From Oryzobacter faecalis (GTDB lineage: Bacteria; Actinomycetota; Actinomycetes; Actinomycetales; Dermatophilaceae), in the NCBI RefSeq assembly GCF_046764005.1, contig NZ_JBKOFW010000003.1:248001-312000 (forward strand): 64,000 nt of DNA, given 5' to 3'. Both the position numbers and the translations under genes were made by a program. Positions 35,487 to 44,327 of this stretch are shown here, piece by piece. Each line of letters begins with the position of its first letter. The first letter of the stretch is position 1. The notes under the pieces were generated by a model. That model did no database searches, was not told where the DNA came from, and was given only the letters and a program-made list of their open reading frames with translations.

Positions 35487-35753
35487 ATGACCGACCTCGT
35501 CGCCGCTGAGCACCAGTGGCACGACTGGATCGCCGACGCCTGCCGGGCCGTCGACGTCGACCCCTCGGCGGTGGACGTCACGGGCATCCACGGCCTGACC
35601 AAGGAGATCGCCCACGGTTTCGCCCGGCCAATGGCCCCAGTCGGCTCCTACATCCTCGGCCTGGCGATCGGCGCGCGGACGGCCGCCGGCCGGGACGTCG
35701 ATGCCGAGGCGCTCACGGACGCGATCCGGAGCACCTTCCCGGCCGAGGGATAG
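35487..35753 (+). CDS. DUF6457 domain protein
   Basis: An 88-residue protein beginning 29 bp after narI, with a ribosome-binding site (GGAAGGACC). The conserved run KEIAHGFARPMAPVGSYILG, followed by LAIGARTAAG, matches actinobacterial DUF6457 proteins, which are often adjacent or fused to molybdenum cofactor genes such as mobA. Its function is not known; position as last gene of the nar operon suggests a helper role in molybdoenzyme maturation (inference). The short tail is Asp/Ala-rich. Confidence 0.75.
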   Translation: MTDLVAAEHQWHDWIADACRAVDVDPSAVDVTGIHGLTKEIAHGFARPMAPVGSYILGLAIGARTAAGRDVDAEALTDAIRSTFPAEG

Positions 35754-36031
35754 ACCCGCCGCGGCAAGGCCTCTCACTCGTGCGTTGCGAGGTGCCTGGA
35801 CCATCGGTTCGGGATCAGGACGGGACGATACGGGCCCCGCCACCTGGCGTGTCAGCCGAAGAGGCATGTCGAGCATCAGCGCCAGTCGGCTTCACAGGGC
35901 CACTCCGATGACCTGCGATGAGGCTGCCAGGACACGTCGTGTCATGACGTTCCAATCGCACGCGGGCCCGCGTGTCGCACCGCCATCGCCATTTGTGCAG
36001 GTCAGAGAGCTAGTGACTGTTTCGGGTCGGC

Positions 36032-36080
36032 CTTGTAAACAGGGGGTTGGGGGTTCGAGTCCCCCCGCCAGCTCCATCGC
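36032..36080 (+). repeat. attR: exact 49-bp copy of tRNA-Thr 3' end
   Basis: Identical to 7757-7805. Bases before 36032 do not form the 5' half of a tRNA, so this is not a tRNA gene but the right attachment site. The flank at 35997-36007 (GCAGGTCAGAG) is an inverted copy of 7825-7835 beside attL, as expected for integrase arm sites brought to the two ends of an element. Confidence 0.92.
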
Positions 36081-36195
36081 CCTGTGTGCCTTCGCCTGAT
36101 GCTGGACATGTCGTCTTGGGCTGGTGGGTGACAGTGTTCCTGCTGATGCTCGACCGTTCCTTCGGCTGATCCTTGACGCTCTCTTCATGGGGGAG

Positions 36196-36360
36196 ATGAG
36201 CGTGGCTGAGCAGCGGTACAAGGCGGTTCTGGCGGTCATCAGCGATGGCCGTACGGTGACCGAGGTCGCGGCGTCGTGGCAGGTGTCCCGGCAGGCGTTG
36301 CACACGTGGCTGGCCCGGTACGGCGCGCTCGAAGCCCAGTCGGAGAGACGACATCAATGA
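36196..36360 (+). pseudogene. IS481-type transposase fragment
   Basis: The 54 codons from the ATG at 36196 match the N-terminal helix-turn-helix of IS481/IS3-group transposases (MSVAEQRYKAVLAVISDG, then VTEVAASWQVSRQALHTWLA). The frame then ends at 36360, and no DDE catalytic domain follows in any frame. It is a relic about 115 bp outside attR. A stand-alone small DNA-binding protein is less likely. Confidence 0.65.
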
Positions 36361-36548
36361 GGGCGGGTGGGTCAGGTTCGCCGCGCCTGTTCCCGCGTCT
36401 CTGCTCGGTGCACCGCAGGCCGTGGAAGGGCTCCCCACCACGATGGGGTGCTTCCCCGCCGACGCTTGAGGGCGGAGCACCCGATCTGGTGCTCAGACGA
36501 CGAAGCGGTGGCCGACGGCAGTGCAACATGCACATGCCAGTGGACAAT

Positions 36549-36565
36549 ATGGGCGGTATGCCCAT
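36549..36565. promoter_or_regulatory. Possible operator ATGGGC-N5-GCCCAT upstream of the permease gene
   Basis: A 6-base-arm palindrome 65 bp before the cytosine-permease-like gene, extended by CAAT on one side and TG on the other. It could be the site for the PucR regulator at the end of this operon. The 269-bp gap (36361-36629) holds no other recognisable feature. Confidence 0.3.
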
Positions 36566-36629
36566 TGCCGCGGCCCGACCGTGACCCTAACTTTGCCGTG
36601 CCCCCAACCCACCCGGAAGGAACCCAGGC

Positions 36630-37961
36630 ATGGCACACGCAGACGACTTCGCACTCTCCCGAGTGGCGCCCCCCGCGCAGCGCCACTGGTTCGGCATCGC
36701 CGTCCAGCGGTTCGGTCAGGTCAGTGCACTCTCGCAGTTCCTGCTCGGCGCCACGCTCGGCTTCAGCATGACCTTCGGCGAGGCGGTCCTCGCCTTCCTC
36801 TTCGGGTCGATCATCCTCGAGGTGATCATGTGCGTCGTCGGCATCATCGGCCAACGCGAGGGGCTCAACACGGCCCTCCTGGCGCGGTGGACCGGGTTCG
36901 GCGAGGTCGGCGCGTCCCTCGTCGGCCTCGCCATCGGCATCAGCCTCATCGGCTGGTTCGGCATCCAGTCGGCCATCTCCGCCGACTCCCTCGAGGCCCT
37001 CATGCCGGGCGTCCTGCCGGTCTGGGCTTGGTGCCTCATCTTCGGCCTCATCGTCACCGGGATCGTCGCGGTCGGGTTCGGCGGGATGCAGTGGCTCGCC
37101 AACATCACCGTGCCGCTCTTCCTCGTCCTCGTCGGCTGGTCGATCCTCTCCGAACTGACCCGCCACTCCATCGGTGAGCTGCTCACCTCCCCACCGCCCG
37201 GCCCCGCGATGTCGGTCGGGCAGGGCACGGCCATCGTCGCGGGCGGTCTCATCGTCGGCGCGATCATCACTGCCGACATGACCCGCTTCAACCGCTCGGG
37301 TGCGGACGTCGTGAAGCAGACGGTCGTCGGGGTGACCCTGGGGGAGTTCGTCATCGGCCTGGCCGGTGTGCTCCTCGCCCACGCCGCGGGCACCGGCAAC
37401 ATCGTCGCGATCGTCACCTCTTCGGTCGGCCTCGTCGGACTGCTCATCGTCCTGACCGGGACGTTGAAGATCAACGACTGGAACCTCTACTCGTCCTCCC
37501 TCGGCCTGGTGAACTTCGTGTCGACAGCATTCGGCCGCGACCTGCACCGCGTCACGACGACCATCGTCCTCGGCGTCGTCGGCTCGGTCCTCGCTGCCGC
37601 TGGCATCCTCGGCCACTTCACCGACTTCCTCATCCTGCTCGGCGTCGCCTTCCCGCCGATCGCGGGGATCATGATCGCGGAGTACTTCATCGTCAAGCAG
37701 TGGCGTGGCGAGCTCGACCGGACCCGACTCGAGGGGGCTCTGCCCGCCACGGCGCCGCGCATCGTCCCCGCGACGCTCGTGGTGTGGGTCGTCTCGTCGG
37801 CCGTCGGGTACTTCGTGACGTGGGGCATCCCGAGCATCACCTCGCTGGTGCTGTCGGTCGTCCTCTATGTCGTCGCCGGGAAGCTGGGCCTCGTCCGCGG
37901 GATCGGCCGGGCCGACACGCGGGACGCCGCGCCCGTCGCCGACTCCGTGCCCGTCCACTGA
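36630..37961 (+). CDS. Cytosine permease-like transporter (NCS1 family)
   Basis: A 443-residue membrane protein of the nucleobase-cation-symport-1 family, CodB branch, with about 12 hydrophobic helices. Recognisable parts are the N-terminal VAPPAQRHWFGIAVQRFGQ, GIGISLIGWFGIQ-like helix 3 (IGISLIGWFGIQSAISADSL), the GGLIVGAIITADMTRFNRSG segment and LGVAFPPIAGIMIAEYFIVK. It probably imports a nucleobase, hydantoin or related ring compound by sodium or proton symport. It is the first gene of a run ending with a PucR regulator; 28 bp separate it from the hydantoinase-like gene. The ATG at 36630 has a ribosome-binding site GGAAGGAACC. Confidence 0.88.
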   Translation: MAHADDFALSRVAPPAQRHWFGIAVQRFGQVSALSQFLLGATLGFSMTFGEAVLAFLFGSIILEVIMCVVGIIGQREGLNTALLARWTGFGEVGASLVGLAIGISLIGWFGIQSAISADSLEALMPGVLPVWAWCLIFGLIVTGIVAVGFGGMQWLANITVPLFLVLVGWSILSELTRHSIGELLTSPPPGPAMSVGQGTAIVAGGLIVGAIITADMTRFNRSGADVVKQTVVGVTLGEFVIGLAGVLLAHAAGTGNIVAIVTSSVGLVGLLIVLTGTLKINDWNLYSSSLGLVNFVSTAFGRDLHRVTTTIVLGVVGSVLAAAGILGHFTDFLILLGVAFPPIAGIMIAEYFIVKQWRGELDRTRLEGALPATAPRIVPATLVVWVVSSAVGYFVTWGIPSITSLVLSVVLYVVAGKLGLVRGIGRADTRDAAPVADSVPVH

Positions 37962-37989
37962 CGACCCGCCCACGACCTCAGGGAGAGCC

Positions 37990-39537
37990 ATGCACATCGG
38001 AATCGACGTCGGCGGGACGAACACGGACGCCGTCCTCATGGACGGCACCCAGGTTCTCGCCGCGGTCAAGGAGTCCACGAGCGAGGACGTGACGAGCGGC
38101 ATCGTCACCGCCGTCGAGCAGCTGCGCAGCCAGCACCCCTTCGAGGGCGCGAGCATCGACGCGGTGATGATCGGGACCACCCACTTCATCAACGGGCTCG
38201 TCGAGGCCCGACGCCTAGCCCCCACCGCAGCCCTCCGCCTCGGGCTGCCCGCCACCCGGGCCCTCCCGCCCCTCGTCGACTGGCCGGCCGGCCTGCGCGA
38301 GGCCATCTCGGGCCGCTCCTACCTCGCCCACGGCGGGTACGAGTTCGACGGTCGCCCGATCTCGCCGATCGACCACGACGAGCTCAGGCGGCACGCCGCA
38401 GACATGGCCGCGCACGGCATCCGCTCGGTCGCCATCTCCTCGGTGTTCAGCCCCGTCAACCACGACCTCGAAATCGAGGCGGCGGAGGTGGTAGCGAGCG
38501 AGCTCGGCCCCGACGTCGCCATCTCCCTGTCCCACGAGATCGGCCGGATCGGCCTCCTGGAGCGCGAGAACGCGACGATCATCAACGCCGCGCTGCGGGA
38601 GATGGCCGTCTCGATCGTCGACGGCCTCACCGCCGCCGTCCGCGCCCACGGCATCGACGCGCCGATCTTCCTCAGCCAGAACGACGGCACCCTCATGGAC
38701 GAGGACTTCGTCCGGCGCTACCCGGTCGCCACGTTCGCGTCCGGCCCGACCAACTCGATGCGCGGCGCAGCGGCGACGAGCGGCTTCGAGTCCTGCGCGG
38801 TGGTCGACATCGGGGGCACCACCTCGGACGTCGGCCTCCTCGTCAACGGCTTCCCGCGGGAGACGACGACCGAGGTGAAGGTCGCCGGCATCCGCACCAA
38901 CTTCCGGATGCCCGACGTCCTCTCGATCGGGATCGGCGGTGGCAGCCACGTCGACCTCCCCGCCGCCGACGTCGGTCCCCACTCGGTCGGCTACAAGCTG
39001 ACCGCCGAGGCGCTCGTCTTCGGCGGGAGCCAGCTGACCGCGACGGACCTCGCGGTCGCCGCCGGCCGGGCCGACATCGGTGACGCCTCCCTCGTCGCCC
39101 ACCTCGACCGCGCCATGGTCGCTCGCGCCCTCGACCGCGTGGCCGAACGCATCGCCGAGGCCGTGGACCGCATGCGGACCTCCGCCGAGCCCATCCCCGT
39201 CGTGGCCGTCGGCGGCGGCTCGATCCTGCTGCCGGACGAGATCCCCATCTTCGGCGAGGTCCACCGGCCCGAGAACTACGCCGTCGCGAACGCCATCGGA
39301 GCATCCATCGCCCAGGTCGGGGGCGAGATCGACAAGGTGCTCGCGGTCGACCCCGGCCGCCGCGACGCCATCCTCGACGAGGTCCGCCAGGAGGCCGTCG
39401 ACAAGGCGATCGCCGCCGGCGCCAGCCCGTCGAGCGTCACGATCGTCGACTTCGACCAGGTCCCGATCCCGTACCTGCCCGGCAACGCCACGCGGGTCCG
39501 GGTCAAGGCCGTCGGCGACCTCCACATGGGGGCCTGA
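37990..39537 (+). CDS. Hydantoinase/oxoprolinase (HyuA-like) family protein
   Basis: A 515-residue protein of the HyuA group with an ATP-grasp-like actin fold: MHIGIDVGGTNTDAVLMDG at the start, EIGRIGLLERENATIINAAL in the middle, then CAVVDIGGTTSDVGLLVNG and VVAVGGGSILLPDEIP. HyuA proteins hydrolyse cyclic amides such as hydantoins or oxoproline with ATP. It is shorter than fused 5-oxoprolinases and similar to the HyuA-like subunits that co-occur with DUF917 proteins. It overlaps no gene but is followed by the first DUF917 gene after 2 bases, so it is translationally coupled. Confidence 0.87.
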   Translation: MHIGIDVGGTNTDAVLMDGTQVLAAVKESTSEDVTSGIVTAVEQLRSQHPFEGASIDAVMIGTTHFINGLVEARRLAPTAALRLGLPATRALPPLVDWPAGLREAISGRSYLAHGGYEFDGRPISPIDHDELRRHAADMAAHGIRSVAISSVFSPVNHDLEIEAAEVVASELGPDVAISLSHEIGRIGLLERENATIINAALREMAVSIVDGLTAAVRAHGIDAPIFLSQNDGTLMDEDFVRRYPVATFASGPTNSMRGAAATSGFESCAVVDIGGTTSDVGLLVNGFPRETTTEVKVAGIRTNFRMPDVLSIGIGGGSHVDLPAADVGPHSVGYKLTAEALVFGGSQLTATDLAVAAGRADIGDASLVAHLDRAMVARALDRVAERIAEAVDRMRTSAEPIPVVAVGGGSILLPDEIPIFGEVHRPENYAVANAIGASIAQVGGEIDKVLAVDPGRRDAILDEVRQEAVDKAIAAGASPSSVTIVDFDQVPIPYLPGNATRVRVKAVGDLHMGA

Positions 39538-39539
39538 CC

Positions 39540-40619
39540 ATGGCCTGGACACTCGAGGCCGACCACGTCGCCGACCTCGCCCGCGGCGCGGCCGTGCTCG
39601 GCACCGGGGGCGGCGGCGACCCCCACATCGGGGCCCTCCTCGCGACCCAGGCGCTCGCGACCCACGGGCCGGTCACCGTGGTCGGCGTCGACGAGGTGCC
39701 CGACGACGCCCGTGTCGTCATGGTGGCGATGATGGGTGCGCCGACCGTCATGGTCGAGAAGCTGCCCTCGCTGGAGGAGGTCGTGACCCCGGTACGCGCG
39801 GTCGAGCCGTTCCTCGACGGCCCGGTCACCCACATCGCCTGCGCCGAGGTCGGGGGCGTCAACTCGACCATCCCGATCGCGGCGGCCGCCGCCCTCGGCC
39901 TCCCCCTCGTCGACTGCGACGCGATGGGCCGCGCCTTCCCCGAGCTCCAGATGGTCCTGCCCACCCTCTCCGGGGCCTCGGCGACGCCGCTGGCCTTCGC
40001 GGACGACAAGGGCAACTCCGGCGTCCTCACCACGGTGGACAACCACTGGGCGGAGCGGATCGCGCGCGTCGCCTGCGTCGAGATGGGCTGCTCGTTCATG
40101 ATCTCGCTCTTCCCCCAGAGCGGCGCGCGGCTGCGCGAGACGATGGTGGCGGGCTCGCTCTCGCAGGCGGCCGCCGTGGGCCGTTCGATCACCGCCGCAC
40201 GCGCCGCCAAGGAGGACCCGGTGGCCCGCGTCGTCGAGGAGCTGCGCGGACGCGAGCTGTTCGCCGGCAAGGTCGTGGACGTCGAGCGGGCGACCACGAC
40301 CGGCTTCGCGCGCGGTCGTGCCCGGGTCGAGGGCGACGCCGGCACGCTCCGGCTGTCGTTCCAGAACGAGCACCTGCTCGCCGAGCTCGGCGACGAGGTC
40401 CTCGCGACGACCCCCGACCTCATCATGGTGCTCGAGCACGACTCGGGTGAGCCGATCACGACCGAGGGGCTCCGGTACGGGCAGCGCGTCCGCGTCATCG
40501 CCGCCCCCTCCGACGAGCGGTGGCACACGAGGGAGGCCCTGGCCATGGTCGGTCCGCGCTACTTCGGGTACGACCTCGAGCCACACCGCTTCGACGGAGC
40601 CCTGGAGGTGGCCTCGTGA
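39540..40619 (+). CDS. DUF917 (S-methyl thiohydantoin desulfurase-like) protein 1
   Basis: A 359-residue member of the former DUF917 family. Signature parts are LARGAAVLGTGGGGDPHIGA (about 14-33), MGAPTVMVEKLPSLEE, the central DCDAMGRAFPELQM and the C-terminal DLIMVLEHDSGEPITTEGLR and YGQRVRVIA. The Pfam name reflects an enzyme acting on S-methyl thiohydantoin; most members are uncharacterised and co-occur with HyuA-like proteins. It is coupled to its neighbours, with a 4-bp overlap with the next paralogue. Confidence 0.87.
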   Translation: MAWTLEADHVADLARGAAVLGTGGGGDPHIGALLATQALATHGPVTVVGVDEVPDDARVVMVAMMGAPTVMVEKLPSLEEVVTPVRAVEPFLDGPVTHIACAEVGGVNSTIPIAAAAALGLPLVDCDAMGRAFPELQMVLPTLSGASATPLAFADDKGNSGVLTTVDNHWAERIARVACVEMGCSFMISLFPQSGARLRETMVAGSLSQAAAVGRSITAARAAKEDPVARVVEELRGRELFAGKVVDVERATTTGFARGRARVEGDAGTLRLSFQNEHLLAELGDEVLATTPDLIMVLEHDSGEPITTEGLRYGQRVRVIAAPSDERWHTREALAMVGPRYFGYDLEPHRFDGALEVAS

Positions 40620-41734
40620 GCTGGCAGATCACCAGGGAGGACCTGACCGACCTCGCGCGTGGCGCCACCCTGCTCGGGACCGGAGGAGGTGGGGACCCCT
40701 ACATCGGGATGATGCTCGTCGACCGCGTCCTCGGTGACGGCGCCATCACCATCCTGGACCCGGACGAGATCGCGGACGACCTGTTCGTCATCCCGACCGC
40801 GCAGATGGGCGCCCCCACCGTCATGATCGAGAAGATCCCCGCGGGAACCGAACCCACGCTCGCGCTGCGCATCCTCGAGGAGCACCTCGGCCGCACCGCC
40901 GACGCGACGATGCCGATCGAGTGCGGAGGCATCAACTCGATGATCCCGCTCATCGTCGCCGCCGAGACCGGCCTGCCGGTCGTCGACGCCGACGGGATGG
41001 GCCGGGCCTTCCCTGAGCTGTCGATGGAGACCTTCGCCGTCTACGGCGTCCACGGGTCACCCCTGGCCCTCGCGGGCGAGCGGGGCGAGCGGGTCATCAT
41101 CGACACCGGTGACGACGACCGCCAGATGGAGTGGCTCGCGCGTGCCGTGACGATCCGTCTCGGCGGCGTCGGGCACATCGCCGAGTACGCGATGACGGGC
41201 GCCGACGTGCGTCGCACGGCCGTGCCGCGCACCATCTCGATGGCCCTGGCTCTCGGTCGCGCGATCCGCCGGGCCCGCGAGGAGAAGCGCTCGCCGTTCG
41301 ATGCCATCCGCGACACGCTGGCGACGACGATGTACACGCACGTGCGCACCCTGTTCACCGGCAAGGTCGTCGACGTCGACCGGCGCACCACCGATGGCTT
41401 CGCCAAGGGCGTCGCGCGTATCGCCCCGGCCGACGGCAGCGACGACGAGCTCGAGATCCGGTTCCAGAACGAGAACCTCATCGCGCTGCGGAACGGCGAG
41501 ACGGTCGCGATCGTCCCGGACCTCATCTGCGTCGTCGACAGCGAGTCGGCCGAGCCCATCACCACCGAGGGGCTGCGGTACGGACAACGGGTCCGCGTGC
41601 TGGGCATCTCCACCCCGGACATGATGCGGACCCCGGCCGCGCTCTCGACCTTCGGGCCCGAGGCGTTCGGGCTCGCCGAGGAGTTCGTCCCGGTCGAGAT
41701 CCTCAACTCCGACCATGCGGTGGCCGCGCCCTAG
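40616..41734 (+). CDS. DUF917 protein 2
   Basis: A 372-residue paralogue of the preceding protein. It keeps LARGATLLGTGGGGDPYIGM, QMGAPTVMIEKIP, DADGMGRAFPELSMETFAVY and PDLICVVDSESAEPITTEG followed by LRYGQRVRVLG. The GTG at 40616 overlaps the previous stop codon. Of the three tandem copies this one and the first are closest to each other; they may form a hetero-oligomer or act on related substrates (inference). Confidence 0.87.
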   Translation: MSWQITREDLTDLARGATLLGTGGGGDPYIGMMLVDRVLGDGAITILDPDEIADDLFVIPTAQMGAPTVMIEKIPAGTEPTLALRILEEHLGRTADATMPIECGGINSMIPLIVAAETGLPVVDADGMGRAFPELSMETFAVYGVHGSPLALAGERGERVIIDTGDDDRQMEWLARAVTIRLGGVGHIAEYAMTGADVRRTAVPRTISMALALGRAIRRAREEKRSPFDAIRDTLATTMYTHVRTLFTGKVVDVDRRTTDGFAKGVARIAPADGSDDELEIRFQNENLIALRNGETVAIVPDLICVVDSESAEPITTEGLRYGQRVRVLGISTPDMMRTPAALSTFGPEAFGLAEEFVPVEILNSDHAVAAP

Positions 41735-41743
41735 GCTGGTGCG

Positions 41744-42778
41744 GTGCCGCTGCTCCTGCACGCCGACGACCTGCCGGCGCTCGCCCGCGGGTTCGCGCTG
41801 CTCGGCTCGGGAGGGGGCGGGTCGCCGGAGGTCGCGCGCCTCGTCCTGGATCGAACGGCTGACTGGCCGATCGAGGTGCACGGCGTCGACGAGCTCGACC
41901 CCGATAGCCCGTGCGTCGCCGTGGCCTACGTCGGCTCGACGCTCCTCCTCGAGGAGCGGCTGCCGGACGAGGCGCCGTTCGCCCCGGCGATCGCCGCGGT
42001 CGAGCGGTGGCTCGGCGTCCACGGCTCCGTCGTGTGCTCCGTGGAGGGGGCCGGGCTGAACGGGCTGGCACCGCTCCAGCTCGCCGGGGAACGGCCCATC
42101 GTCGATGCCGACGGCATGGGTCGCGCCTTCCCCGACCTCGACCAGATCTCGCTCGTCGTCGACGACCTTCCCGACCTGGTCGCCGCGGTTCCCACGGGGG
42201 CCGGTGGCGTGGCCCTCGTCCACGCCTCCCGCCCCGAGGACCTCGAACGCGTCCTGCGCACCGCGACCTTGTGCAACGGGGGATGGGCGGGGCTCGCCGT
42301 CGGCGGGTTCCGTGTCGGTGACCTCCTCGAGCACGCCGTACCCCGGGGGCTCCAGCGCGCCCTCGCCCTCGGCCGGTCGCACCTCCAGGCCCACCAGCGG
42401 TCGCCGGCCGCGCTGGCCTCGGCGCTCGGCGGCACCCTGCTCGGGGTGGGACGGATCGTCGCGGGCGGACCCGAGCACGCCGCCGAGGACGTGCTGGTGC
42501 ACGAGCTCCGGACCGAGGCCGGGGACGTGCTCCGCCTCGTGGCGCGCTCGGAGTTCATCGCCGTCGTGCGCAACGGTGTCGTCGTGGCCTCGAGCCCGAC
42601 GATCATCGTCGTGCTGGACTCCGTGAGCCGCAGCCCGCTCGAGGTCGACGAGCTGGCACCGGGCAAGGACGTCGTCGTCCTCGAGCTGCCGGCACCGGCC
42701 TGGTGGGCGGCGGACCCCCGCCGGCTGGCGCGGGCCCGGCCCGCCCGTTGGGGCCTCGAGGGCCTGGAGGCCGGGTGA
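41744..42778 (+). CDS. DUF917 protein 3 (divergent)
   Basis: A 344-residue, more divergent family member. It retains LARGFALLGSGGGGSPEVAR and the core DADGMGRAFPDLDQISLVVD, but the middle (TLLLEERLPDEAP in place of the MGAPTVM segment) and the C-terminus (no GLRYGQRV) differ, so it may be a regulatory or structural subunit. The GTG at 41744 lies 9 bp after the second paralogue. It ends 7 bp before the PucR gene. Confidence 0.82.
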   Translation: MPLLLHADDLPALARGFALLGSGGGGSPEVARLVLDRTADWPIEVHGVDELDPDSPCVAVAYVGSTLLLEERLPDEAPFAPAIAAVERWLGVHGSVVCSVEGAGLNGLAPLQLAGERPIVDADGMGRAFPDLDQISLVVDDLPDLVAAVPTGAGGVALVHASRPEDLERVLRTATLCNGGWAGLAVGGFRVGDLLEHAVPRGLQRALALGRSHLQAHQRSPAALASALGGTLLGVGRIVAGGPEHAAEDVLVHELRTEAGDVLRLVARSEFIAVVRNGVVVASSPTIIVVLDSVSRSPLEVDELAPGKDVVVLELPAPAWWAADPRRLARARPARWGLEGLEAG

Positions 42779-42785
42779 ACCGTCG

Positions 42786-44288
42786 GTGAGCGCGGCACTG
42801 ACCCTCGAGGCGCTGCTGGAGCACCCCGACACCGGCGGCCTGAGGCTGCTCGCCGGGAGCCGGGCCGTCGAGACCGCCTGGGCGAGCGTCGCCGTCGAGG
42901 TCGGCGAGGAGGACCTGCCGGAGTCGGTCGATGACGGGCTGGCCGTCCTCGTCGCCCCCGCCCCCTCCGCGTCCTGGCAGGTCGACGCCCTGCTGCGCCG
43001 GGTCCACGACCGCGGGTTCACCGGCATCGCCCTCACCGGACCCCCGGTCGGCGAGGGCAGCACGGTGCTCGCCGCTCGCCTCGGCATCGTCGTCCTCCAC
43101 GTGGAACACCCCACCCGCCTGGCCCGGGCGTGCTGGCAGCTCCACGAGGCGCGCGACGCCCTCACCCTCGCCACGGTCCGCAGGATCGCCAGATCCATCG
43201 AGTACCAGGCGCACGACCTCGGCGACCTCCTGCATCACGTCGTCGCCGGCGTGGGCCGGGGCATCGCGCTCGTCGACCGTGACGGCGTGCTGCAGGCCGC
43301 CGGCGAGCCGATGCCTGCCTCCCTCCTGGAACGGGTCGACTTCGACCGCTGGCTCGACGTCGCGGAGAGCGCAGACGGGGTCGCTGCCTCGGTTCCCGTC
43401 CAGAGCCGCACGCGCCAAGGACTTCGGATCGCCCTGTTCGGGCCGGACGCCGGTGTGGCGCACCGCAACGCGCTGGCCACCGCGGTCGAGGTGCTCATGC
43501 CCATCGTCGCCGCCCGGCTCCTCGTCGACGAGGTCGAGTCGGTCAGCGACGTGTCCCGCGCCTCGGGCCTTCTCGGGGACTTCCTCGAGAGCCGCGGCGA
43601 CACCAACCCCGAGGTGGAGCAGCGGATGCTGGCGCACGGCTGGCGGACCACCGGATACCACCTCGGGTTCCGCATGGTCGGTCGCGGCCGGGTCGATCCC
43701 CTCGAGCTGCTCCGGTTCGTGACGTCACGGCTGGCACCGCTCCCGGTCGACTCGCACGTGACGACCCGAGGAGTGGGCGTCATCGGTTGGTTGACCCTGC
43801 CCCGGGCCCCCAGCCCGGCCCTGGTCGCGCAACGAACCCGTGATCTCCACTCCGTGCACACGGCGACGCTCGAGACCTTCCCGGTGGCCACGGGGGTCGG
43901 TTCGCTCCGAGCGGGACCGGTCGGGCTGGCCGCCACCCTCGGCGAGGCGCGCGACGCCGCCCGGCTCGCGGCCGACCGGGCCCGTACCGGCTGGTTCGTC
44001 CCCATCGACAGCCTCGGCCTCGAGCAGCTGCTGCTCTCCTGGACGAGCAGCGACACCTTCGCCCCCGCGGCCGAGTCACTGCTCGCCCCCCTCACCGAGG
44101 CGGACCGCGAGACCCTCGCCGTCTACCTCGACGAGGAGTCCACGGTCATCGCCACGGCGCACCGCCTCGGGCTGCACCGCAACACCGTGAGCGCCCGCAT
44201 CCAAAGGATCGAGACCATGCTGGGCGCCGACCTCCTGGACCCGCAGACGCGCCTCGCCCTCCAGCTGGCCTGCCGGGTCCTCCGCTGA
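42786..44288 (+). CDS. PucR-family transcriptional regulator
   Basis: A 500-residue regulator. The N-terminal purine-catabolism-regulator-type domain (about 1-125) is followed by a long linker/GGDEF-like-insert region and the C-terminal helix-turn-helix of the PucR/CdaR type (TVIATAHRLGLHRNTVSARI, then QRIETMLGADLLDPQTRLAL). PucR proteins activate purine or other ring-compound catabolism when substrate is present. As the last gene of the permease-HyuA-DUF917 run it is the likely controller. The GTG at 42786 is the start. Confidence 0.88.
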   Translation: MSAALTLEALLEHPDTGGLRLLAGSRAVETAWASVAVEVGEEDLPESVDDGLAVLVAPAPSASWQVDALLRRVHDRGFTGIALTGPPVGEGSTVLAARLGIVVLHVEHPTRLARACWQLHEARDALTLATVRRIARSIEYQAHDLGDLLHHVVAGVGRGIALVDRDGVLQAAGEPMPASLLERVDFDRWLDVAESADGVAASVPVQSRTRQGLRIALFGPDAGVAHRNALATAVEVLMPIVAARLLVDEVESVSDVSRASGLLGDFLESRGDTNPEVEQRMLAHGWRTTGYHLGFRMVGRGRVDPLELLRFVTSRLAPLPVDSHVTTRGVGVIGWLTLPRAPSPALVAQRTRDLHSVHTATLETFPVATGVGSLRAGPVGLAATLGEARDAARLAADRARTGWFVPIDSLGLEQLLLSWTSSDTFAPAAESLLAPLTEADRETLAVYLDEESTVIATAHRLGLHRNTVSARIQRIETMLGADLLDPQTRLALQLACRVLR

Positions 44289-44327
44289 CCCGGTCGCTCG
44301 CATCGAACTCGAAGGGGAACTCCCGGC

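Noticed and set aside
36032..36080. Second tRNA-Thr gene
   Set aside because: Only the 3' half from the anticodon loop is present; acceptor 5' strand and D-arm are missing, so it is an att repeat.
7757..36080. Integrative and conjugative element
   Set aside because: No relaxase, coupling protein, FtsK/TraB-type translocase or type IV secretion gene was found between the repeats.
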